This document shows, one piece after another, positions 1-9,029 of a stretch of 64,000 nt of DNA; within the stretch, counting starts at the first letter, position 1; each line of letters opens with the position of its first letter. The notes beneath the pieces were generated by a model that was not told the DNA's origin, did not search any database, and saw only the letters and a program-made list of their open reading frames with translations. The translations under genes and the position numbers were made by a program. The stretch comes from Cryobacterium algoricola (GTDB lineage: Bacteria > Actinomycetota > Actinomycetes > Actinomycetales > Microbacteriaceae): positions 372,001-436,000 of the forward strand of contig NZ_SOFG01000011.1 of assembly GCF_004402485.1 (NCBI RefSeq), in the 5' to 3' direction.

Positions 1-777
1 GGCCAGGGCTCCGGAGAGCGCGTAGACCAACGTCAGGTGCCGTTCGACGTTGATGCCTGCGCCGCGGGCCGCGAAGGTGTTCGAGCCGATCGCGTAGGTG
101 TAGAGGCCGAACCGCGCCTTGTGCAGGAACAGGCCGGCGATCGTCACCACGACGATGACGACGATCAGGGCCCACGACAACGGGTTCGTCTTCGGGTCCA
201 TCGCGGCGATGAGGCTGAAGTTGTTCGCGGATCCGATCGGCTGCCCGCTCGAGATGATCACCGAGAGCCCGAGTGCGGCCCCCATCGTCGACAGGGTCGC
301 GATGAACGGGACGATCCGGAGCTTGTTGATCAGGAAGGCGTTGGTCAGGCCCACGAGGAGCCCCACTCCCACCGACACCAGGGTGCCGATGAGGAGCGGG
401 CCAGACGCGTCCGCGCCGGACACCGTCTGGTCGACCTTGAGGACGTTCGCCATCGTCCAGGCCGACACGACTCCGCTGAGTCCGATGATGGCTCCGACCG
501 AGAGGTCGATTCCACCGCTGATCACGACGAAGGTCTGGCCAACTGCAATCAGGACGACCGATCCCCAGTCCGTGAGGATATTGCTGGCGGTCGGTGCGGA
601 GAAGAACTTCGGCTCCAGCACCGAGAAGACGACGATGAGCAGTACCATCACGCCGATCAGGATGGTGCTCTGGTTCGACGCGAGGGTGCTGATCCGCGCC
701 GTGAGCGCGAGCGGAACCGGCTTCTGTTCCGCCGGAATGCCCGGTTTCCGCGCGGTGGTTTGATTGCTGTTGGTCAT
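1..777 (-). CDS. Sugar ABC transporter permease, RbsC-like (3' end outside window)
   Basis: Membrane subunit of a ribose/xylose-type (CUT2) sugar importer. The 259 visible codons begin with a hydrophilic tail of about 35 residues. Hydrophobic segments follow, including the family signature around GGIDLSVGAIIGLSG near residues 88-102 and the loop with ATLSTMGAALGLS. The ATG at 777 lies 42 bp after the binding-protein stop on the same strand, so the two are co-transcribed. The gene runs off the left edge, so its C-terminus and the partner ATPase are not seen. The family is clear; the sugar is unknown. Confidence 0.9.
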   Translation of the reverse strand, partial: MTNSNQTTARKPGIPAEQKPVPLALTARISTLASNQSTILIGVMVLLIVVFSVLEPKFFSAPTASNILTDWGSVVLIAVGQTFVVISGGIDLSVGAIIGLSGVVSAWTMANVLKVDQTVSGADASGPLLIGTLVSVGVGLLVGLTNAFLINKLRIVPFIATLSTMGAALGLSVIISSGQPIGSANNFSLIAAMDPKTNPLSWALIVVIVVVTIAGLFLHKARFGLYTYAIGSNTFAARGAGINVERHLTLVYALSGALA

Positions 778-819
778 GATGACTCCCTGGCTCTTGTCGT
801 GAAGTACGGGAAGCGTCAG

Positions 820-1830
820 CTACTTGACGTAGGTGTACTTGGCGAAGTCAGCGTCGGAGGTCGTGGAGTTGAGGACGACGTTGGGGATGACGACCTCGTG
901 CTCGGTCGCCGTCTTGCCGGTGTTGATGAACTCGACGAGGGTCTTGATGGCCAGGCGTGCCTCGGCGGCCGGGTCCTGGGCGACGAGGGCGGTGAAGATG
1001 CCCGACTTGATCTTGGCGACGTTGTCCGGGTATGCGTCGTAGCCGACGAGGCCGATCTTGCCGCTGAGGCCCTTCGACTCGAGCGCGGCGGCCGCGCCGG
1101 AGGCGTTCGTGCCGTCGATCGCGAAGATGCCGTTGAGGTCCGGGTACTTGGTCAGCCAGTTGCTCACGTTGGTGGCAGCCGTCTCCGGGTTGGACTCGGA
1201 GTATGCCACGTCGACGATTTCCACACCGGGGTACTTCGCGGCGACCTGGGCCTTGAAGCCGTCGAGGCGGCTCACGTTCGTGGTTGCGGTGGCGCTGGTG
1301 AGTCCGACGACGACCTTGTACGAGCCACCGGTCTTGTAGCCGATCTGGGTGGCGAGCGCGTCGGCCGCCTTGGAGCCGCCGTCGGCGTTGTCGCCGGTGA
1401 TGAAGCTGACGACGTCCTTGAGGTCGGCGACGTGGGTGTCGACGTTGACGACGGGGATGCCGGCGGCAGTGGCCTTGGCCACCGAGGCCTGCAAGGCCTT
1501 CGGGTCGGTCGGGATGAGCACAAGGCCGGTGGGCTGCTGGGCGAGCACGGCATCGACGATCGGGATCTGCGTTTCAGCGGAGTACTTGGAGGGGTCGCCC
1601 TGCCAGATCAGCTTGACGCCCTCGGCCTTGGCCTCGTCCTCGGCGCCGACCTTCATCGCCTGGAAGAACGGGTCTGCCTCTGCGCCCATCACGAACGCGA
1701 TGGTGATGTCCTTCTTTTCGGTCGACGTCGTCGCACTCCCGGTGCTCGCTGTGCTGGAGCAGGCGCTCATCGAGATGACGAATGCGGCTGCGACGCCGAC
1801 GGTGGTGATCGCTCGGTAAGAACGCTTCAT
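820..1830 (-). CDS. Sugar-binding lipoprotein of CUT2 ABC importer, RbsB-like
   Basis: Extracytoplasmic solute receptor (periplasmic-binding-protein 1 fold) of 336 residues. The chosen ATG at 1830 has GGAGACC just upstream. It starts a typical lipoprotein signal, MKRSYRAITTVGVAAAFV, with lipobox SMSAC and lipid-modified Cys24; an in-frame extension to 1923 would bury this signal. The mature part contains ITIAFVMGAEADPFF, LIPTDPKAL, GLVGYDAYP and related RbsB-type strands. It is the first gene of the operon with the permease below it and is divergent from a LacI gene, so the LacI product probably represses it through the palindrome at 1881-1904. The ligand cannot be told from sequence; ribose or another pentose is a guess. 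Confidence 0.9.
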   Translation of the reverse strand: MKRSYRAITTVGVAAAFVISMSACSSTASTGSATTSTEKKDITIAFVMGAEADPFFQAMKVGAEDEAKAEGVKLIWQGDPSKYSAETQIPIVDAVLAQQPTGLVLIPTDPKALQASVAKATAAGIPVVNVDTHVADLKDVVSFITGDNADGGSKAADALATQIGYKTGGSYKVVVGLTSATATTNVSRLDGFKAQVAAKYPGVEIVDVAYSESNPETAATNVSNWLTKYPDLNGIFAIDGTNASGAAAALESKGLSGKIGLVGYDAYPDNVAKIKSGIFTALVAQDPAAEARLAIKTLVEFINTGKTATEHEVVIPNVVLNSTTSDADFAKYTYVK

Positions 1831-1880
1831 GGAGGTCTCCTTTGACACATAGGTGCACTGCAATTGCGACTGCACACGCT

Positions 1881-1904
1881 GTTTGCGAGATCGTTCTCGC
1901 AAAC
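1881..1904. promoter_or_regulatory. LacI-family operator, perfect 10-bp inverted repeat
   Basis: Arms GTTTGCGAGA (1881-1890) and TCTCGCAAAC (1895-1904) are exact reverse complements around TCGT, with the central CG typical of LacI-family operators. The site lies between the divergent binding-protein and LacI genes and could control both. A second, weaker symmetric stretch lies at 1853-1875 (GTGCA, GCAATTGC, TGCAC). A -10-like TATAAG at 1908-1913 faces the regulator gene. Confidence 0.8.
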
Positions 1905-1976
1905 TTGTATAAGATTGCAGCACGCAGCACCGCGGCGCAAGCCTGTTCGGTAACGTTTCGATTACGAGGATTGTTC

Positions 1977-3059
1977 ATGGTTGAACGACGAAGTCACGCT
2001 CCGACAATCGTCGACGTCGCAGACCAGGCCGGCGTCTCCCGCGCCACCGCCTCCCGGGCCCTCTCCGGCTACGGGCGCACGTCGGCAGCCACCGTGGAAC
2101 GCGTCCGTCGCATAGCGGACGAGATCGGCTATCGCCCCAATGAACTCGCGAGAGCCATGCGCGCCGGCTCGACCGGAACGATCGGACTCGTCGTCATCGC
2201 CGACTTCACGAACGCCTTCTTCGACCGCGCCACCAAGTCCATCGTCGATGCGGCGCGAAAACGCGGGTACCAGGTCCTGATCACCAACACCGACGAGGAC
2301 CCCGACGTGGAGAGAGGGGCCATCGAGACCCTGCTCGACAAGCAGGTCGACGGCCTGATCGTGTTCCCCTCCGCAACCGGCCACAGTCAGCACCTCGAGG
2401 CCGGAAACCTGGGTGGCCGCCCGCTTGTGCTCGCCGACCGCCGCCTGGACGACCTGGGCGTCACCATGGTCTCGACAGACGATTATTCCGGCACCCGGGA
2501 GGCGGTCCGCAACGCCGTCGGCCTCGGGCACACCCGGCTCGGCTTCCTGATCACCGCCGCGAACATCACCGGCCACACCATGGCACGCCCCCTCGCACTG
2601 ATCTCGAGCGTGCGGGACCGTACCGACGGTTACGCGGCCGGCGCGGCCGAGGCGGGCATCCCTCCCGAAGACCAGGTCTGGCATTTCAGCGAAGACGTCC
2701 CCGAGTCCTCGGAGGCCGCGGTCGCAGAGATGCTCGACCTGGCCTCACCGCCCACGGTCATCTTCACCTCCAACAACGACATGGCGTTGTCCGTACTCAA
2801 GGTCGCCGGTTCGCGGGGGCTCGCCATCGGACGCGAGGTGTCCCTGGTCACGGTCGACGACAGCCCCTGGGCGGCATACATGGTGCCGGGCATCACGGTC
2901 GTCGCCCGCCCGGTCGAGCAGCTCGGAGAGCTCGCCGTCGAGCGACTCGTGGCCGAGATCGAGTCGCCGGGGCAGGCGGCCCAGGACATCCAGCTCCCGA
3001 CCCAGTTCATCCCCCGGGCGTCGGTTGCCGACCTCCGGACTCCCGCGCCGGGGCAGTAG
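1977..3059 (+). CDS. LacI-family transcriptional regulator of the adjacent sugar importer
   Basis: Repressor of 360 residues with an N-terminal helix-turn-helix at about residues 10-31 (TIVDVADQAGVSRATASRAL) and a C-terminal sugar-binding core including TGTIGLVVIADFTNAFF and FTSNNDMALSVLKV. The ATG at 1977 is preceded by GAGGA and begins directly before the DNA-binding domain; the open frame further upstream has no such features. It is divergent from the RbsB/RbsC-like operon with a perfect palindrome between them, so it most likely senses the imported sugar and controls that operon and itself. The stop is 6 bp from the end of the convergent stress-protein gene. Confidence 0.9.
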   Translation: MVERRSHAPTIVDVADQAGVSRATASRALSGYGRTSAATVERVRRIADEIGYRPNELARAMRAGSTGTIGLVVIADFTNAFFDRATKSIVDAARKRGYQVLITNTDEDPDVERGAIETLLDKQVDGLIVFPSATGHSQHLEAGNLGGRPLVLADRRLDDLGVTMVSTDDYSGTREAVRNAVGLGHTRLGFLITAANITGHTMARPLALISSVRDRTDGYAAGAAEAGIPPEDQVWHFSEDVPESSEAAVAEMLDLASPPTVIFTSNNDMALSVLKVAGSRGLAIGREVSLVTVDDSPWAAYMVPGITVVARPVEQLGELAVERLVAEIESPGQAAQDIQLPTQFIPRASVADLRTPAPGQ

Positions 3060-3065
3060 AACCGC

Positions 3066-3542
3066 TCAGGCCGGTGCGCCGGGCCGCACCACGAGCACCG
3101 GGCAGGCCGCGTGTCGCACGCACTGCTCGCTGACCGACCCGAGCAGCATCCCGGCAAGGCCGCCGCGCCCGCGGGAGCCGACCACCAGCATCCGTGCCCC
3201 GCGTGAGACCTCGATCAGGCAGCCGAGCGGTGTCGCGTAGGCCGCCCGGTACTCGACCGGTACGCCCGGGTGCCGGGCGACCGTCGGTGCGGCATCGGCC
3301 TCGAGCTTCTCCCGCACCGCGCCGGCGTAGTCGGTGAGGGGCGAGACGTAGCCGAACTTCCAGTCGGCCGGGCGCGGGGCCGTGTCGATCGACCAGGCCC
3401 GAACGACGACGACGGATGCCCCGAGCGGCTCCGCGAGGTCGAGGGCGACCTCGAGCGCATGGTTGGCGTAGTCGGAGCCGTCGTGCCCGACGACGATACT
3501 GCCGGTGGGAGCTGGAGACTGGTCTGCATCGATGCCTGACAT
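3066..3542 (-). CDS. Universal stress protein (UspA family)
   Basis: Single Usp domain of 158 residues, the usual size for one-domain members. It starts with SIVVGHDGSDYANHAL and ends with the nucleotide-binding signature G-2x-G-9x-G-S (GSRG, nine residues, GS) followed by CPVLVVRPG. The signature predicts ATP binding, as in the ATP-binding subgroup of UspA proteins that accumulate in stress or growth arrest. It is convergent with the LacI gene and has no operon partner. Its specific role is unknown. Confidence 0.9.
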   Translation of the reverse strand: MSGIDADQSPAPTGSIVVGHDGSDYANHALEVALDLAEPLGASVVVVRAWSIDTAPRPADWKFGYVSPLTDYAGAVREKLEADAAPTVARHPGVPVEYRAAYATPLGCLIEVSRGARMLVVGSRGRGGLAGMLLGSVSEQCVRHAACPVLVVRPGAPA

Positions 3543-3712
3543 GCTCCCACGCTACTCCCGGCGAAGGCCGAGCGACAGAAATCGACCCCGACCCCGGGAA
3601 AAACCGTTGCGGCCGTGCCACGCCGTGAGCCGCGGCGCGATCCCCGGTGCGAGCGACCGCGCGATCCCCAGACCGACCCCGCTCGTTCGCCTTGCCCGGT
3701 TAGGGTGGACTC

Positions 3713-4597
3713 ATGCCTCTCCGCGCCTCCCAGCGACGAACCCTCATCGCCGTCGCGACGATCGCCGCCATCGTGGCCGGCGGCTTCCTGGTGCGGTCAG
3801 TCGTCGTGCCGCGAACGGCGCCCACCGAACCCGCCGTCTTCGACGCCGGCGCCCTGATCAGCGACTACAACTTCTTCAACCCCGACGCGATGACGGCAGA
3901 CGACGTGCAGTCCTTCCTCGAGGGCCGGAACTGCGTGCGACGCGACGAGTCGCCGTGCCTCTGGGAGTACCGCGAGTCGACCGCCTCCGAACCCGCGCAG
4001 GGCCCCGGGCACTGCGCCGCCTACGAGGGTGCGACGAACGAGCGCGCGAGCACGATCATCGAGAAGGTCGCCAGGGCCTGCACGATCAGCCCCCGGGTTC
4101 TGCTCGTGCTGCTGCAGAAGGAACAGTCCCTGCTCACCCGGCCCAGCGCATCCGGTTACCTGCGCGCGACGGGCTACGGCTGCCCGGACACCGCCGACTG
4201 CGACGCCGAGTACTTCGGCTTCTTCAACCAGGTCTACCGGGCCGCGTGGCAGTTCCGGCAGTACACCCAGGAGCCCGAACGCACCTACAAGATCGGCGCG
4301 GTCAGCGTCGCGTACAACCCCGACTCCGCGTGCGGCGCGGCCACGGTCCAGATCCGCAACCAGGCCACGGCGAACCTGTACAACTACACGCCGTACCAGC
4401 CGGATACCGCAGCGCTTGCCGACACGTCGGGCGACGGCGGCGGATGCTCGACGCACGGAAACCTGAATTTCTGGCTGTTCTACAACACCTGGTTCGGGTC
4501 CTCGCTGAGTGAGCCGTTCCCCTCCGTGTTCGCGTCCTGCCTCAATCTCGTCGGCGGGCAACCGTGCCCGCGCACCGAGCTGGTCCCGACGATCTGA
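3713..4597 (+). CDS. Secreted protein, predicted lysozyme-like fold
   Basis: Protein of 294 residues with an N-terminal hydrophobic segment (about residues 10-27), so exported or membrane-anchored. I recognise the pattern from conserved actinobacterial secreted proteins with no settled function. Visible parts are ISDYNFFNPDAMTADDVQSF, PRVLLVLLQKEQSLLT, AWQFRQYTQEP and NFWLFYNTWFG, with eight or more cysteines in the mature part. The helix with QKEQS resembles the catalytic-glutamate helix of soluble lytic transglycosylases, so a peptidoglycan-cleaving role is possible but not shown. There is no Shine-Dalgarno; TAGGGT ends 4 bp before the ATG region, which fits a leaderless transcript. It stands alone. 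Confidence 0.65.
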   Translation: MPLRASQRRTLIAVATIAAIVAGGFLVRSVVVPRTAPTEPAVFDAGALISDYNFFNPDAMTADDVQSFLEGRNCVRRDESPCLWEYRESTASEPAQGPGHCAAYEGATNERASTIIEKVARACTISPRVLLVLLQKEQSLLTRPSASGYLRATGYGCPDTADCDAEYFGFFNQVYRAAWQFRQYTQEPERTYKIGAVSVAYNPDSACGAATVQIRNQATANLYNYTPYQPDTAALADTSGDGGGCSTHGNLNFWLFYNTWFGSSLSEPFPSVFASCLNLVGGQPCPRTELVPTI

Positions 4598-4611
4598 CCT
4601 GATCGAGGAAG

Positions 4612-5184
4612 TCAGTCCCCCGCCGCGGGAGCCCCGCGACTGCGCCGGTAGGTGGACCGCTTCGGCCGCTCACGCAGCTGAGTGCGCACGTCATCGAGGA
4701 TCTCGGTGACCGTCGCGAGTTCCCCCGGGTCGATCCGGTCGAAGAGCATCTCCCGGACGAGCGTGACGTAGCCGGGTCCGCCGGCGGCGAGCGCCGCCCG
4801 GCCGGCCGGCGTGATGTGCGCGATCACGGAGCGTTCGTCGCCGGGCGACGGGCGTCGCCGGGCAAGCCCGAGGGCCTCGAGCCGGGCCACCTGGTAGGTG
4901 AGCCCGCTGCGGGACACCGTCAGGGCGTCGGCGATGTCGGTCATCCGCAACCGGCCATCGGGCGCTTCGAGGAGCCGGAGCAGGATCTCGAACTGGGCAA
5001 GGGTCAGGCCCACCGCATCCCGCAACTGGCGGTCTGCGGCGAACTGCACGATGTTCGCGGTTTCGACGATGGCCGCCCAGGCGCGCATCTCCGCGGGCGA
5101 CACTCTCGGGGCGGGGCCGACGGAATCGGGACTGACCGAATCCGGATCGCCCGAATTTGCAGTGCCCGATGGGGGAATACTCAC
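4612..5184 (-). CDS. MarR-family regulator divergent from ohr
   Basis: Winged-helix regulator of 190 residues. The MarR core runs from about residue 33 (EMRAWAAIVETANIVQF) through the recognition region MTDIADALTVSRSGLTYQVARLEALGL and the wing RRRPSPGDERSVIAHIT. A GTG start at 5184 has AGGAG upstream. It is divergent from an Ohr gene, the place usually taken by the peroxide sensor OhrR. However, the whole protein contains no cysteine, so the OhrR thiol-sensing mechanism cannot operate here. The first 28 residues are a low-complexity Pro/Ser/Asp tail. Confidence 0.85.
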   Translation of the reverse strand: MSIPPSGTANSGDPDSVSPDSVGPAPRVSPAEMRAWAAIVETANIVQFAADRQLRDAVGLTLAQFEILLRLLEAPDGRLRMTDIADALTVSRSGLTYQVARLEALGLARRRPSPGDERSVIAHITPAGRAALAAGGPGYVTLVREMLFDRIDPGELATVTEILDDVRTQLRERPKRSTYRRSRGAPAAGD

Positions 5185-5199
5185 GACTCGCTCCTAGTT

Positions 5200-5215
5200 G
5201 TTTCGAATACGAAGC
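5200..5215. promoter_or_regulatory. Candidate MarR operator between marR and ohr
   Basis: GTTTCG (5200-5205) and CGAAGC (5210-5215) form 6-bp arms with one mismatch around AATA. It is the only clear dyad in the 86-bp divergent gap, so it could serve both genes. It does not resemble the known OhrR site of Bacillus. Confidence 0.4.
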
Positions 5216-5270
5216 ACTTCCACAAGGGCCACCCCCAGTCTGCCCCCGGTCCGCCACGAAAGAAGACACC

Positions 5271-5702
5271 ATGAGCACCGCCGTCTACACCGCATCCGCC
5301 ACCTCCTGGGGCGGACGAACGGGCAAGGTCGTCACGAGCGACAACAAACTCGACCTCGACCTGTCCATCCCGGCCGAAATGGGCGGCGACGGCGGCGCGG
5401 GGACGAACCCCGAACAGCTCTTCGCGAGCGGCTGGGCGGCGTGCTTCCACAACGCGCTGAAGGGTGTCGCCCGCCAGCGCAAGGTCAACGTCACCGACTC
5501 TGCCGTCTCTCTCGAGGTGCACCTCGTCGGCGGCATGGCCACCGGTTTCGACTTCGAGGTCACGATCGAGGCCCAGCTGCCCGGCGTCGACTCCGTCGTC
5601 GCCCAGGAGATGCTCGAAGCCGCCCACCAGGTCTGCCCGTACTCCCGTGCCACGCGTGGGAACATCCCGGTCACCCTCGTCGTCGTCCCCGACGAGGACT
5701 AA
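5271..5702 (+). CDS. ohr: Organic hydroperoxide resistance protein Ohr (OsmC family)
   Basis: Thiol peroxidase of 143 residues that reduces organic hydroperoxides, in the family using lipoylated protein as reductant. The two reactive cysteines are Cys58 (WAACFHN) and Cys122 (CPYSRATRGN). The conserved Arg16 and Glu48 that orient the peroxidatic cysteine in Ohr enzymes are also visible. The start at 5271 fits the family length; the longer frame upstream runs into the divergent promoter. It is divergent from a MarR gene that probably regulates it. Confidence 0.93.
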   Translation: MSTAVYTASATSWGGRTGKVVTSDNKLDLDLSIPAEMGGDGGAGTNPEQLFASGWAACFHNALKGVARQRKVNVTDSAVSLEVHLVGGMATGFDFEVTIEAQLPGVDSVVAQEMLEAAHQVCPYSRATRGNIPVTLVVVPDED

Positions 5703-5722
5703 CCCGCGAGCGGATGTCCGCG

Positions 5723-6538
5723 TCAGCGCCGGTGGTGGATCCGAACCTTCGCCGGCGCTGGCGTGGGCTTCGGAGTGGGCGCGGGAGCGGCCGTCGGCAC
5801 CGGTGCCGGTGTCACGACGACAGGTGCCGGCGCCGGGGCACCGAGGCCGAGGAAGCCCGCATCGAAGGAGTTGAGGTCGACGAGCACGCCGTTCAGGTTG
5901 TGCTCGAACTTCTGCTGCACCCCGATCCGCGGGTTCGCTGCCGTATTCCAGCCCCCGTACGACACGGGCGCCGGGGCACCCGTGTCCGCGAGCCAGCCGC
6001 TGTAGTTCACCGCGCCGGCATTCGTGTCCCAGAGCGGCACGTCGGCGAAGTCGCTGCTGTTGTTCATGATGCTCGGCCACATCCCCGAGCCGCTGTAGAT
6101 CACCGGACGCACGCCCATCGAGCGCACCCCGTCGACCATCGCGCGGGTCACCGCAGGGCTGCCGGTCTCGACGTCGAGTGCGAAGAACTGCAGTTGCGAC
6201 TGGTACGGGCCGGCCGCGGCGATACCGCCCTGCCAGCACGACGCATCCCGGGTGTAGACGGCGATCTTGAGGCCGGCGTCGAGCGCCATCTTGAGTTGCG
6301 CCTGGGTGTGCTCCCAGGGCGCGCAGCTGCCCCACGCGGTCGAGTGCATCACGTAGAGACGGATACCCTCGTTGTAGGCCTGCGTGAACCAGGCCGGGTC
6401 CGTGATGATGTTCGCGGAGTCGACGACCTTGACGGACGACGGCGTCGCCGCCTGGGCGGACGTGGCGGTGGTGGGGGCGATGACGCCGAGTATAGCCAGC
6501 GACAGCGCAAGCGCTGCCGCCAGGTGATTCTTGTTCAT
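5723..6538 (-). CDS. Secreted glycoside hydrolase-like protein (DUF1906/GH25-like)
   Basis: Protein of 271 residues with a Sec signal peptide (about residues 1-30, ending TSAQA-A). The TIM-barrel-like domain has strands VKVVDSANI, GIRLYVMHST, GLKIAVYTRD, FFALDVETGSP and VRPVIYSGSGMW, which resembles the Rv2525c-like and GH25 lysozyme superfamilies. Asp and Glu of FALDVETG are in the position of GH25 acidic residues. The C-terminus is a Pro/Ala-rich linker (about residues 232-265) ending in a basic KVRIHHRR, perhaps for cell-wall binding. A peptidoglycan target is inference. It is convergent with ohr. Confidence 0.75.
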   Translation of the reverse strand: MNKNHLAAALALSLAILGVIAPTTATSAQAATPSSVKVVDSANIITDPAWFTQAYNEGIRLYVMHSTAWGSCAPWEHTQAQLKMALDAGLKIAVYTRDASCWQGGIAAAGPYQSQLQFFALDVETGSPAVTRAMVDGVRSMGVRPVIYSGSGMWPSIMNNSSDFADVPLWDTNAGAVNYSGWLADTGAPAPVSYGGWNTAANPRIGVQQKFEHNLNGVLVDLNSFDAGFLGLGAPAPAPVVVTPAPVPTAAPAPTPKPTPAPAKVRIHHRR

Positions 6539-7061
6539 TGAGGGGACTCCGAAGGACCAGATCGTGGTGCTGAACCCGGTAACTCCAGTGTCAAATCACT
6601 TCAGTGTCGCGTGTACGTCGCCGGAGCTGACTGCTCGTCAGACTCAACGGGTGGAACCAGGGGACAGGATAATCTGTCTATGCTGACACATCCTCACCTT
6701 TAACACCAGTCCCCCAACGGGGGACACTCCGAGGCCGCCGACTCAGCCGAGAGCGTAATTGCTCCGCCGCCGGCCCCGGCACCGGTGCCGCCGTCCACGA
6801 CGAATCGCGCGCGTGCGCCGGCCCCGGAAACGCCCGGTGAGAGCGACAACCAGACCGAGGATGCCTGCCGGGCGACGGCCGGCATCGCCCGGGAAGTCCT
6901 GGCGGCACTCGTCCGACTCCGCGGCCGGGCACCCAGCAGACACGGAGGGTCTGGCCGACCCGGCTGCCTAGACTCGCCACGTGCTGCCGGCAGCGGTTCG
7001 CCATCCGGGGCCCGCCCTGGGCTGCACCACCGCCGGCCGCACGCAATCGAAAGGAACAACT
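6539..7061. other. Intergenic region without a convincing gene
   Basis: The 523-bp gap lies between two divergent secreted-protein genes. Open frames here are Arg/Pro-rich and look like GC-bias artefacts. Two things stand out: GATAAT at 6668-6673, a possible -10 for the rightward gene, and the short perfect hairpin GTCCCCC-AAC-GGGGGAC at 6709-6725. I see nothing else. Confidence 0.5.
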
Positions 7062-7925
7062 GTGACCCAGAACAAGAACTCCTCGGCTACCGCCACCTCT
7101 CGAAAGAAGCGCCTCACGATCGGCGCCGCCTCCGTACTCGCCGCGGGTGCCCTGCTCGGCACCGGCATGCAGGGAGCAACGGCCAGCCCGCTGGGCGGCA
7201 CCGCCGAACCCGGCACCCCGTCGACCCCGTCGGCATCCGCCCCCGCCACCCCGGGCGCCTCATTCTTCGGCTCCGTCGCCCACGAGCTGCGCGGGGACCT
7301 CGCGCACGGACAGGACTTCGGCGAGAAGGCCCAGAAGGTCGCCGCGACGATCTCCGGTCACGCCGAGCTCTTCGCGAGCCTGCCTGCAAATCTGCAGGCC
7401 GACCTGACCACCCTCACACAGGCCTCGGACGGGGACCGCACCGCCGCCGCCGGATTCATCGCCACGTCGGCTCTCGCCGGGAACTATGGCGAGCAGGCGC
7501 AGGCGCTCGCCGTTGCGATCCAGGCCGACCCGGAGCATCCGCTGCGCGCCGCCCTGCACGCAGCGCTCGAGGGAAGCCTCGACGCCGGGACAACCGGAAC
7601 GACGGGCGGCACGGACAGCGCGGCGCCCGACGACAGCGGAACCGACGCTGGGGGCGGTGCCGCCGTCATCAAGCTCGCCTCGAGCCTCGCTGACAACCCG
7701 GCCCTGTTCGACAAGCTCCCGGTCGAACTCCAGAGCGCCCTGACGGCGCTCACGGCCCTGCCGGCCGAGCAGCAGGATGCCGCGGCGCAGCAGATCGCGA
7801 CCGACGCCGGGACCGGGACCTACGGTCCCGAGATCCAGAAGATCGCCGGGCACCTGGCACACGGTGCAGCAGCGGACGCGGGACACGACGCCTCAGTCCA
7901 CGCCGACGCCACGGTCGCACACTAG
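7062..7925 (+). CDS. Secreted protein of unknown function with a duplicated helical domain
   Basis: Protein of 287 residues. The GTG at 7062 follows AAGGAAC and leads into a basic tail, a hydrophobic signal (about residues 20-40) and a Ser/Pro/Ala linker. The mature part holds two related helical repeats: one around FASLPANLQADLTTLTQ...IATSALAGNYGEQAQALA, the other around FDKLPVELQSALTALTA...IATDAGTGTYGPEIQKIA, separated by a Gly/Thr/Asp-rich linker. I do not recognise the family. There is no cysteine in the mature part and no catalytic motif, which fits a structural or binding role. Confidence 0.7.
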   Translation: MTQNKNSSATATSRKKRLTIGAASVLAAGALLGTGMQGATASPLGGTAEPGTPSTPSASAPATPGASFFGSVAHELRGDLAHGQDFGEKAQKVAATISGHAELFASLPANLQADLTTLTQASDGDRTAAAGFIATSALAGNYGEQAQALAVAIQADPEHPLRAALHAALEGSLDAGTTGTTGGTDSAAPDDSGTDAGGGAAVIKLASSLADNPALFDKLPVELQSALTALTALPAEQQDAAAQQIATDAGTGTYGPEIQKIAGHLAHGAAADAGHDASVHADATVAH

Positions 7926-7943
7926 AAAGCACGAACGCACGAA

Positions 7944-7976
7944 GAAGGCCGGGGGGGCACTGCGCTCCCGGCCTTC
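7944..7976. terminator. Bidirectional terminator hairpin
   Basis: Perfect 10-bp stem GAAGGCCGGG (7944-7953) and CCCGGCCTTC (7967-7976) with a 13-nt loop, between the convergent unknown-protein and nrdF genes. Confidence 0.75.
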
Positions 7977-7997
7977 CTACGTGCTATCGGTCGTGGG

Positions 7998-8981
<984 letters not shown>

Positions 8982-9029
8982 TTAGTCCCAGGGCAGTCGC
9001 GGGCAGTGCACAGAAAACGTCCAGCAAAC

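Noticed and set aside
37-1845. 602-codon open frame on the plus strand
   Set aside because: It is antisense to the clear permease and receptor genes, is Asp/Gly/Arg-rich and has no domain; a GC-bias shadow.
6785-7693. 302-codon frame before and over the unknown secreted protein
   Set aside because: Arg/Pro-rich, lacks a ribosome-binding site and overlaps a better gene with a signal peptide.
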